A DNA stretch of 64,000 nucleotides from RGIG3701 sp030530205 (GTDB lineage Bacteria; Planctomycetota; Planctomycetia; Pirellulales; Thermoguttaceae): contig JAUMVK010000020.1 in the NCBI GenBank assembly GCA_030530205.1, positions 4,092 through 68,091 on the forward strand, given 5' to 3'. The notes below the pieces were generated by a model. The model did no database searches. It had not been told where the DNA came from and saw only the letters and a program-made list of their open reading frames with translations. The position numbers and the translations under genes were made by a program. Below are positions 42,781-50,095 of the stretch, one piece after another. Every line of letters starts with the position of its first letter. The stretch's first letter is position 1.

Positions 42781-43461
42781 TCACATCCTGACTGGAAAAT
42801 CAAAGTACGTGTCCGGGTACGGCTCATCCTTCAGCGTGAAGTGCCACCACTCCTCCTCGAGCGGTTTGAAGCCGTTCGAGAGCATGATCTCCCGCAGGAT
42901 CGTCCGGTTTTGGAACTGTTCGGGCGTAATGCCCTTGTAATCAGGGTGGGACTCCTCGCCGAACCAGTCGAACGTGCCGCCCATATCGACTTCCTTGCCC
43001 GTCTTCATGTCGAAAAGGGTCAAATCGACCGTACTGCCGCGGCTGTGGCCCGATCGCTCGAGGATGTAGCCCTGCTCAAAAAGCACCGATTTGTCCAGGT
43101 TCGGGTAGAAATACGCTTTCATTCGCGTGTCGTCCGTGTCTTTCGCCCACCGCATGAAGTGCGAGACGGCCCGCTGCGGACGGTAGGCGTCGTAGATCTT
43201 CAGCCGGTAACCGCGCCGGAGGCAGTCGTCGCTCGCGGCTTTCAGGGCAGCGGCCGCCTCTTTCGTGAGGATGGCGCACGGCTCCTCGTAGCCGTCGATA
43301 CGCTCACCGACGAAGTTATACGTCGAGTAGTACCGAATCTCCATAATCACGTCCGGCAAGGCTTCCGCCACCAAGACAAACCCCTCCGGGCGTTCATCCG
43401 CAAAACACGTGATCACGGCGGTCAAAGCGAAAATCAGGCCCCAAAATAAAGCGCGTTTCAT
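42781..43461 (-). CDS. D-alanyl-D-alanine dipeptidase, VanX-like (M15D), exported
   Basis: 226 aa with signal peptide (MKRALFWGLIFALTAVITCF). VanX-family zinc ligands in SGHSRGSTVDLTL (~137-149, H and D) and EEEWWHFTL (catalytic E and last H). Splits D-Ala-D-Ala from peptidoglycan turnover; no vanA/vanH neighbours, so a recycling role is more likely than glycopeptide resistance. Confidence 0.9.
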   Translation of the reverse strand: MKRALFWGLIFALTAVITCFADERPEGFVLVAEALPDVIMEIRYYSTYNFVGERIDGYEEPCAILTKEAAAALKAASDDCLRRGYRLKIYDAYRPQRAVSHFMRWAKDTDDTRMKAYFYPNLDKSVLFEQGYILERSGHSRGSTVDLTLFDMKTGKEVDMGGTFDWFGEESHPDYKGITPEQFQNRTILREIMLSNGFKPLEEEWWHFTLKDEPYPDTYFDFPVRM

Positions 43462-43479
43462 CTTTTAAACTCCTGCTTG

Positions 43480-44319
43480 TCAGTTTTCTGCTTCCAGAGC
43501 GTCCAGAAAACGTTCCACGAGCGCGTCCACCGTGTCCCACGTCTTGACGGCCTTGACCCACCGTTCGGGAATGGCCTCGAAACCATAAAACCCCCCGGCG
43601 ATTTGGCCGAAAACCGATCCGATGGAATCCGCGTCCCCGCCGAGATTGACGGCTGCGATCAACCCGTCTTCGAAACTCTCCGTCGTGTTGAACGCCCAAA
43701 GAGCGGCTTGCAGAGTGGAAACGGCCCAGCCCGAATTGTTGACCTTTTCGCGTGGTAATCCCTTTCCCGGTCCGGCCTGGGTCCGCCTCCCGGCCATGTG
43801 TTCATCCAGAACTGCGGCGAAGTCGTCACAGACCTTCCGGACCGTTTTCGATGCGTGCGTCAGGTCGCTGATCTCGTGGATGATCTTTTCATCCCCCAAC
43901 TTCCGGGCGATGAGGTACCCCGGGGCGAAACGCATGATCGAGCCGTTCCCCTGGGACTCCTCGCGACCGTTGACGAGCGAACCCGACAGATGAAACGCCA
44001 GGACGGAATGGTGCGTCGCGTAACCGACGTCAAACGCCTCACCGTCGATCGAGGACAAATACCCCTCCTTGAGCCACCGGACGAACGTGCGGCCAATGTC
44101 CCGCAGGTCGTATTTCCCCTGACGTACAAACGAATCCATGACGCACATCGCCATGGAGGAATCGTCCGTCCAATATCCCGGCGGCAGATTAAAGACGGGG
44201 CACTCGACCATCTCGGTGATCCACGGGTGACTGTCCATGCCGGTGAACTGGATGGGGCTTCCAAACGCATCCCCGACGATCAGTCCCCACAACATACCTT
44301 TTGCCCTGTTTCGATCCAT
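43480..44319 (-). CDS. ADP-ribosylglycohydrolase family protein 2
   Basis: 279 aa. ARH motifs: GMLWGLIVGDAFGSPIQFTG, WTDDSSMAMCVMDSF (~50-64), GNGSIMRFAP, and NLGGDADSIGSVFGQIAGGF near 230 with the metal-binding Asp pair. Distinct from the copy at 31159. Substrate could be ADP-ribosylated protein, DNA or antibiotic. Confidence 0.9.
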   Translation of the reverse strand: MDRNRAKGMLWGLIVGDAFGSPIQFTGMDSHPWITEMVECPVFNLPPGYWTDDSSMAMCVMDSFVRQGKYDLRDIGRTFVRWLKEGYLSSIDGEAFDVGYATHHSVLAFHLSGSLVNGREESQGNGSIMRFAPGYLIARKLGDEKIIHEISDLTHASKTVRKVCDDFAAVLDEHMAGRRTQAGPGKGLPREKVNNSGWAVSTLQAALWAFNTTESFEDGLIAAVNLGGDADSIGSVFGQIAGGFYGFEAIPERWVKAVKTWDTVDALVERFLDALEAEN

Positions 44320-44416
44320 ATTTTGCCCTCATGTTTTGATTTTTTTGTACAATAGAGAAATTATACCATATTGGGGGCAGAATACAAGGGGGTTACACCA
44401 GGCAGATAGCAGAAAC

Positions 44417-44965
44417 TTATTCCTCTGACGGCCAATCGTCGACCTTCAGGGCGTAAACATAATCGTCCATGAAAAAACCGCAGCCGATGTCGTTTTTTTC
44501 GGCACGCGCGACGGTGAAGCCGAGCTTTTCATAGACGCTGATCGAGCCGTTGTGCCGGTTGACGTTCAGTTCCACCACATCGAACGCCGCCTCTTTTGCC
44601 TTGCCGACGACGAAATCGACCATCTGCCGGGAGTACCCTTTCCCGCGTTCGTCCTTTAGAAGATACAACTTGCTGAGATACATGGCGCCCCCTCGGGGAA
44701 AAAACGCGAGAAAGCCGACATTCCGGCCGGGTGTCCGCACGAAATAGTACTGGTACCCGCTCTCGAGCTGCCGGCGGATGGCGGCGGGCGACTGAAACTT
44801 TTCGATCATGTAGTCGTTCTGCGCCCTGCCGATGATCGGGTCGTAATGCTCCCGCACGATCCCGACCGCCAGCGACGACATCGCCTCGATCCCGGCCTCA
44901 TCCCCCGCTTCCAGCTTTACAAAATCGATCGGCTCCCGCAGCCCCTGGTGGTGGTTTTCAGGCAT
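44417..44965 (-). CDS. GNAT family N-acetyltransferase
   Basis: 182 aa. Acetyl-CoA-binding motif in LYLLKDERGKGYSRQMVDFV (R-x-x-G-K/Y-G/S type), preceded by VGFLAFFPRGGAMYLSK and followed by VVELNVNRHNGSISVYEKLG with GF, the typical GNAT ending. Substrate unknown. Confidence 0.88.
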   Translation of the reverse strand: MPENHHQGLREPIDFVKLEAGDEAGIEAMSSLAVGIVREHYDPIIGRAQNDYMIEKFQSPAAIRRQLESGYQYYFVRTPGRNVGFLAFFPRGGAMYLSKLYLLKDERGKGYSRQMVDFVVGKAKEAAFDVVELNVNRHNGSISVYEKLGFTVARAEKNDIGCGFFMDDYVYALKVDDWPSEE

Positions 44966-44976
44966 TTTTTGACTCC

Positions 44977-45447
44977 TTACGCCTCATGTACCCTCTTCCC
45001 GGTGATGTGTTCGGGAACGAGCGCGAAGACCTGGACCCGCGCCCCTGCACGCTGGACCTCGTCCTCAATGTCGGCCTCGCTCGGGTTGAATCTCTGCGCG
45101 AGGCGGCGGGAGATTTCGATCGCCTCGTTCTGGTCCGTGACGAACTCCACCCGGCCAAAAACGACCACGCTCCTGAAAGTAAAAGCCCAGCCGCCGGGGT
45201 CCTTCACCCCCTCGTCAATGAAGGTAAAACAGGCGCGGGAGTCCTTCCTCAGCGCGTCGATCTTGTGCCCCTCTTTCGAGCCGTGGAAGTAAATCTTCCC
45301 GTCCTCATAGAGCGGGTTGAGCCAAATGCCGTACGGCCAGCCATCGTCACCGACGACCGACAGCACCCCGCGCCGGGCGTTCTTCAGCACGTCAAGCGTC
45401 TCCGCATCGTCGAGCTGCTGCCCGATCCTTCGCATGGGTCTGAACAT
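44977..45447 (-). CDS. Pyridoxamine-phosphate-oxidase-fold flavoprotein (NimA-like)
   Basis: 156 aa: MFRPMRRIGQQLDDAETLDV, then GVLSVVGDDGWPYGIWLNPL, IYFHGSKEGHKIDALRKDSR and SVVVFGRVEFV, the split-barrel FMN-binding fold of nitroimidazole reductase/NimA-type proteins. Small-molecule reductase of unknown substrate. Confidence 0.85.
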   Translation of the reverse strand: MFRPMRRIGQQLDDAETLDVLKNARRGVLSVVGDDGWPYGIWLNPLYEDGKIYFHGSKEGHKIDALRKDSRACFTFIDEGVKDPGGWAFTFRSVVVFGRVEFVTDQNEAIEISRRLAQRFNPSEADIEDEVQRAGARVQVFALVPEHITGKRVHEA

Positions 45448-45473
45448 GGGTTCCTCCGTCTGTTCCAGAAGTT

Positions 45474-46133
45474 CTAATCTTTCTCCTTTTTCACCGGCCG
45501 TTTTTTCGCTCCGGGGTCGGTGAGGCCGGGAATGTCGCCTCCTGCTACGGACCAGAAGTAGAGGCTCGCAACGCTCCCGCAGGGGGAGAGCCGGCGGCGG
45601 TACTTTTCAAAAAGCGCCCGGGTGATCTCGCGGTGGCGATAGACCATCCGCATGCCGCGATGGATGCCGAGGTCGCCGAAGCTCAGCACGTCGGGGCGCT
45701 GAAGCGTGAAAAGGAGGAGCATTTCAGCCGTCCACACACCGATCCCGCGCAGGGACGTGAGGGCCTTGACCACCTCCGCATCGGGCATTTTGGCGATGGC
45801 GGCCAGGTCAAACCCGCCCGTCACGATTTTGTCGGCAAACTCCTTGATGTACTCGGTTTTCCGAAGCGAAACGCCGCACTCGCGGAAGGCCTGCACGTCG
45901 GTTTTCGCGACGGCCTCCGGCGTGACCGCGCCGAGCGTCTCCCAGAGCCGTCCGAGGATCGACGAGGCGGCCGAGCCGGAGATCTGCTGCGCGACGATGT
46001 TCTGGACGACTGCCCCAAAGAGGTCTGGCTCGACCTCCCAGCGGATACGCCCGATCTGGTCAATGACCTCGCCAAGCCGTTTGTCCCGCGACTTGAGGTA
46101 GTCGATTTCTTTCTTGCCGTACTTGAAGATCAT
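45474..46133 (-). CDS. DNA-3-methyladenine glycosylase II-like (HhH-GPD)
   Basis: 219 aa. Helix-hairpin-helix LTSLRGIGVWTAEMLLLFTL (~126-145) and the catalytic Asp region (FGDLGIHRGM), preceded by IVAQQISGSAA. AlkA-type base-excision repair enzyme without the N-terminal domain of E. coli AlkA. Confidence 0.88.
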   Translation of the reverse strand: MIFKYGKKEIDYLKSRDKRLGEVIDQIGRIRWEVEPDLFGAVVQNIVAQQISGSAASSILGRLWETLGAVTPEAVAKTDVQAFRECGVSLRKTEYIKEFADKIVTGGFDLAAIAKMPDAEVVKALTSLRGIGVWTAEMLLLFTLQRPDVLSFGDLGIHRGMRMVYRHREITRALFEKYRRRLSPCGSVASLYFWSVAGGDIPGLTDPGAKKRPVKKEKD

Positions 46134-46164
46134 TTCTTCTCCTGTTTCTTTGCGGCTAAACTAG

Positions 46165-47073
46165 TTACAAAACCCGGTCGCCCCAGAAGGCCACGGACAC
46201 ATCCTCGCAGCCGGCCTCTTTAGCCCAAACGAGCCGCGGGCGGATCAACTGTTCGTCGAGACGGCCACGATGGTTCTGCGCATGGCCGAGTTCCCACAGA
46301 TGGCCGAAGACGATGCGCTTGGCGTTGACCTTCTTCACGGCCGTGGCAGTATCGATCCCGCAGCCGGGGAAGAAGAGCCACAGGTCAGGCCGCCCCCAGA
46401 CGGTTTCAAGTTTCGGCTCCGTGCCATGTCCGCTGTCGCCGGTATGGTACAGGATGAAGTCGCCGATCCTGATCTCGAACGCCGTCGTGAAGTCGATCAG
46501 GTAGTCGTTATGGTCGATGAGCGAGGTACGAATCTCCACGTCCTTGAGCTTGAACGTCTTCACGCCGCGGATAAAGCCGCCGTCCTTTTTCCAGTCCCTC
46601 ACGCCGTAATTGTCGAGGAAGTTGGAAACGACCGTCTTTCCAGCGCCGTTCATCGGCCTGTAGAATTCCTGCCGCCAGTGGTCGCCGTGGTTGTGGGTGA
46701 TGAGCGCAAAGTCGAGCATCGGGGCGAATTCCCAATCCCGCCGGTGGACCAGATCGATGGAGAAAAGCGATTCGCGTGTCTTGACGATATACCCCATGTT
46801 GTACACGCTCCAGACGGCAGGCGTATCACCGGTCACGACCGTCTCTTTCACCTCGCGCATCACCTTTTCGAATGCCGCCTCAAGTTTCTTCAGCGACGTA
46901 AAACCCCGTGTGTTGCCGTCGAGGAGATACTCCTTGTAATCCTTCGGTGCGACGAGTTCCGTCTCGCGGTTCCATACGGCAATCGCATCTTCGTCTTCCG
47001 CATTTGCCTTCGTAATGACGGACGACATCAACGCCGCCGCCCCGATCGAACCGATAAATTCACGTCTGTTCAT
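46165..47073 (-). CDS. Tat-exported MBL-fold metallohydrolase
   Basis: 302 aa. Twin-arginine signal MNRREFIGSIGAAALMSSVI. Metallo-beta-lactamase motif HNHGDHW (~118), plus GDSGHGTEP and FGHLWELGHAQNH as later metal ligands. Function in the envelope unknown. Confidence 0.85.
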   Translation of the reverse strand: MNRREFIGSIGAAALMSSVITKANAEDEDAIAVWNRETELVAPKDYKEYLLDGNTRGFTSLKKLEAAFEKVMREVKETVVTGDTPAVWSVYNMGYIVKTRESLFSIDLVHRRDWEFAPMLDFALITHNHGDHWRQEFYRPMNGAGKTVVSNFLDNYGVRDWKKDGGFIRGVKTFKLKDVEIRTSLIDHNDYLIDFTTAFEIRIGDFILYHTGDSGHGTEPKLETVWGRPDLWLFFPGCGIDTATAVKKVNAKRIVFGHLWELGHAQNHRGRLDEQLIRPRLVWAKEAGCEDVSVAFWGDRVL

Positions 47074-47098
47074 GCTTTATCTCCTTGTTTTTTATTTC

Positions 47099-47722
47099 TT
47101 ACCGGATGAAGTTCGTCGGCTGCCACGGCTCGTCGGCTGGGCGCGGGAGAGCGTCGGGGCGGTTCAGGTTTTTCACGACCCAGGCCATATTGCGGCCGAG
47201 CGTGCGCATCGTTTGCATCCCCTCGCTGTCTTGGGCGCATTCGCCCTCGCTCAGACCAAAGACGACGTTCCAGTACTGCGAGCCGATGATCACCGAGTTC
47301 AGCATCTCGAACGGCATGTTCAGGCACTGGAACGCAGCCGTCGAACCACCGCGGCGGCAGACAGCAATCGACGCGGCCGGCTTGCCGTGGATCAGCGCCG
47401 AGGCCGAAAAACAGGCGCGCTGCCAAGCCGCCAGGAACGCTCCGGCAGGCTGGCCGTAGTAGGTCGGCGAGCCGATCACGATCGCATCGGCGGTCTGAAG
47501 CTTCTCGACGATCCGGTTGGCCACATCGTCGTCGAACGCGCAGCGGCCGAGGTTCTTGCCCCGGCACTGGCCGCAGGCGATACAGCCCCGGACGGGCTTC
47601 ACGCCGATCCAGAAAGTTTCGGTCTCGAGTCCTTCCGCAGCCAGAGTGTCGGCGACTTCCTTCAACGCCCGGGCCGTGTTGCCGTTCACATGGGGGCTTC
47701 CGTTTACAAGCAGTACTTTCAT
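47099..47722 (-). CDS. Flavodoxin-fold NADPH-dependent FMN reductase/iron-sulfur flavoprotein
   Basis: 207 aa: MKVLLVNGSPHVNGNTARAL (FMN phosphate loop), GCIACGQCRGKNLGRCAFDD (four Cys, possible 4Fe-4S site) and GSPTYYGQPAGAFLAAWQRA. Electron-transfer flavoprotein family found in anaerobes. Confidence 0.85.
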   Translation of the reverse strand: MKVLLVNGSPHVNGNTARALKEVADTLAAEGLETETFWIGVKPVRGCIACGQCRGKNLGRCAFDDDVANRIVEKLQTADAIVIGSPTYYGQPAGAFLAAWQRACFSASALIHGKPAASIAVCRRGGSTAAFQCLNMPFEMLNSVIIGSQYWNVVFGLSEGECAQDSEGMQTMRTLGRNMAWVVKNLNRPDALPRPADEPWQPTNFIR

Positions 47723-47905
47723 CTTTGTTTCCTTTTGAGGTTAGAAATCAAAACAGGACGCGGAGCAGGGCAGAGGAGTACCCTTCGTGCCGCGTGGGAT
47801 TGCTATAACATAATCGCAAACTTGGCGGTTAATACCATCAGATTATAACAGATATTTGAGCTAGATACAAGGCCCAGACCCTTAAATTTGGAAAAATATC
47901 GTGGC

Positions 47906-48607
47906 ATCAGAGAACCCTACGAATCTGTAGGGCTGCTGTATCATGACCACCGCAACTACCAATGCCGCCCGAGTCACAGAACCCTACGAATCTGTAGGGC
48001 TGCTGTATTTCTTATCAGCCACAAATTGACGATAAGTGGTCACAGAACCCTACGAATCTGTAGGGCTGCTGTATAGCTGTGAAAGACGGCCCTGAACATA
48101 GGTTCGTCACAGAACCCTACGAATCTGTAGGGCTGCTGTATTGACCATACCCACACCACAATGGAGCTGTTGTCACAGAACCCTACGAATCTGTAGGGCT
48201 GCTGTATTTAGCAGCATTGCTCACTGTCGCAGGTTACAGTCACAGAACCCTACGAATCTGTAGGGCTGCTGTATCGATATGGAACCGGTTACAAGTTCGA
48301 GTTGTCGTCACAGAACCCTACGAATCTGTAGGGCTGCTGTATGAAATCAGAAAGAATGAGGACTGGAACAGAGTCACAGAACCCTACGAATCTGTAGGGC
48401 TGCTGTATCAGGACAAAAAGATCTGGGCGGAAGTAAACGTCACAGAACCCTACGAATCTGTAGGGCTGCTGTATTCGGAGGGCCTACGGAAATTCAGCGA
48501 ATCGGGTCACAGAACCCTACGAATCTGTAGGGCTGCTGTATCGAAATGCTCCTCCTGTGGTCGTATTGGAAGTCACAGAACCCTACGAATCTGTAGGGCT
48601 GCTGTAT
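47906..48607 (-). CRISPR. Type VI-D CRISPR array: 11 repeats, 10 spacers
   Basis: 36-nt repeat, on the plus strand GTCACAGAACCCTACG...GGGCTGCTGTAT, spacers 30-32 nt. In crRNA sense (minus strand) it reads ...GCCCTACAGATTCGTAGGG and ends TTCTGTGAC, giving a CCCTAC/GTAGGG stem near the 3' end as in known Cas13d repeats. The leftmost repeat differs at its outer end (ATCAGAGAACCC), which marks the leader-distal end, and a consensus promoter lies to the right at 48827, so the array is transcribed leftwards like the cas genes. Confidence 0.97.
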
Positions 48608-48826
48608 AGATAAAATGGCAAAAAAACAATTAAAAACAGGTCAAACACATACAAATTCTTCATTTTTCGGAAAAGTCGTGAAAAAAGCTCAAAATTTGAC
48701 CTCTTTTTTCCCTTCATTTTGAAGGGTAAATTTTCCAAAAAATTGGCCCTTTCGAACCAAGAAAAAAACGAATTTGACAAGTCTTTTTGCCATCAGTTAA
48801 TGATAGATTCCTCATTAACTATTTAA
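48608..48826 (-). promoter_or_regulatory. AT-rich leader of the type VI-D array
   Basis: About 220 bp between the first repeat and the promoter; AT-rich and without any gene. It is in the position expected for an integration leader. Confidence 0.6.
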
Positions 48827-48855
48827 ATTATAACTGAATCTTTATTCTTTGTCAA
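48827..48855 (-). promoter_or_regulatory. Perfect-consensus promoter of the type VI-D array
   Basis: On the minus strand TTGACA, 17-bp spacer, TATAAT: all twelve bases match consensus. It starts 41 bp after the cas2 stop and points into the array. Confidence 0.85.
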
Positions 48856-48896
48856 CCCCCTCTCTTCCAATAGGAGATTTTTTCAAAAGATTTTTG

Positions 48897-49211
48897 TTAG
48901 CCGATCTCAATGACCGATGCTGTCAATCGTTCGAAGTCAAAACCGTTTCCAAGGAGTGGAGTCATTTCCATAAATTGACGCAAGGGAAGTGGAAGGAATT
49001 GCACGTTCCCTTCTTCCGGCAGGATTTGTTCAACCAGTTTTTTTTCCGAAGCGAGGGAGGAAACGTTTTTGATCATTTTGTAATAGATGGATTCCTGAAG
49101 CATCAGGTACCCAAGCCGGAGAAGGCGCCTGCGGAAACGGGCGCTTTTCCGGCGTACCTCGGGTTTGTCGGTCGGGAGGTCGAACATGACCAGGATAACC
49201 GTTTCTCTCAT
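48897..49211 (-). CDS. cas2: Cas2 of the type VI-D locus
   Basis: 104 aa: MRETVILVMFDLPTDKPEVR with the Cas2 strand and conserved D (FDLPT), KSARFRRRLLRLGYLMLQES and a C-terminal VQFLPLPLRQFMEM. Type II-like in style. ATG overlaps the cas1 stop by 4 bp. Confidence 0.92.
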   Translation of the reverse strand: MRETVILVMFDLPTDKPEVRRKSARFRRRLLRLGYLMLQESIYYKMIKNVSSLASEKKLVEQILPEEGNVQFLPLPLRQFMEMTPLLGNGFDFERLTASVIEIG

Positions 49212-50095
49212 GATTCAAAATCCATTTCGATTTGAGGGATTTCACCGGATTTCATCGCGTTTGTCATCGTGACGACAAATCGATCAATCGCAGATAATAC
49301 GGTAGCCTGGGTCAAACAGTACCGGATTTCCTTATTAGTGACATCGATCAATTTATGTCTCACATCCCGATCCATCTCTTGTTCACGATTCTCAAAAGCA
49401 ATCTGATCCACCAAAGGACGAAATGGCTCAATCAAATCATACGTCAGATTCAATGGGTTGGTAATCGAATTGTGATGAATCCCAAGCTGCGGATTAAAGC
49501 CATGAGTGACAATGGAACGCGTGACAGCGGAAGCCAGGACCGCATAGCCGTAATTCAGTGCGTAATTGATATTTGACGGCGCTTTTCGACTGAAACGACT
49601 TCCAAAAAGGGTACTAAAGTACAGCCTCGCGGAGGCGGCTTCCCGATTTGACAAATCTCCTTCCTTAATTGCTTTCAGGTACTTTTGGAATTTATCCTCC
49701 TGAAAATCGAGGCCTAAACGTAATAAGAGGTTTCGCTGCATTTGGATTTTCAGGGAAATGATTTCTTTCCAAATATTCTGACGAACATTTTTTCGCCATT
49801 TGATTTGTTCACGCAGCATTCCAGCCGAGGAACCATGAGCCGAATAGGAGACAATCTCGCCATAAGGAAGGTGACTTTCATCACAAAAAACGGTGCGAAT
49901 GTCCTGTTTTTCCAGCTCACAGATCAACTTCGCGGAAAGGGAAGTCCTCGTCGAGGAGATGATGACCGTCTGAACATCAAACAAGGGGATGCTTTCTTCT
50001 CTTTTGTCTGCCGTTCGGACAGTCATCTGTCCCCCGGTATAACTCAACTGGCAGTTCGCACCGATGAGGATGGACCGCCATCGTGGGGAGTTCAT
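49208..50095 (-). CDS. cas1: Cas1 of the type VI-D locus (type II-like)
   Basis: 295 aa starting MNSPRWRSILIGANCQLSYT, ATGA overlap with the cas13d stop. Longer frame upstream lies inside cas13d and is rejected. N-terminal beta domain (FDVQTVIISSTRTSLSAKLI, VFCDESHLPYGEI), catalytic E in NREAASARLYF (~150), H in NPQLGIHHNSITNPLNLTYD (~207). Diverged from the Cas1 at 25419 but of the same broad type II/VI-like branch. Confidence 0.92.
   Translation of the reverse strand: MNSPRWRSILIGANCQLSYTGGQMTVRTADKREESIPLFDVQTVIISSTRTSLSAKLICELEKQDIRTVFCDESHLPYGEIVSYSAHGSSAGMLREQIKWRKNVRQNIWKEIISLKIQMQRNLLLRLGLDFQEDKFQKYLKAIKEGDLSNREAASARLYFSTLFGSRFSRKAPSNINYALNYGYAVLASAVTRSIVTHGFNPQLGIHHNSITNPLNLTYDLIEPFRPLVDQIAFENREQEMDRDVRHKLIDVTNKEIRYCLTQATVLSAIDRFVVTMTNAMKSGEIPQIEMDFES

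Noticed and set aside
47888..48609. Open frames through the type VI-D array
   Set aside because: Translated repeats (HRTLRICRAAV, TEPYESVGLLY); not genes.
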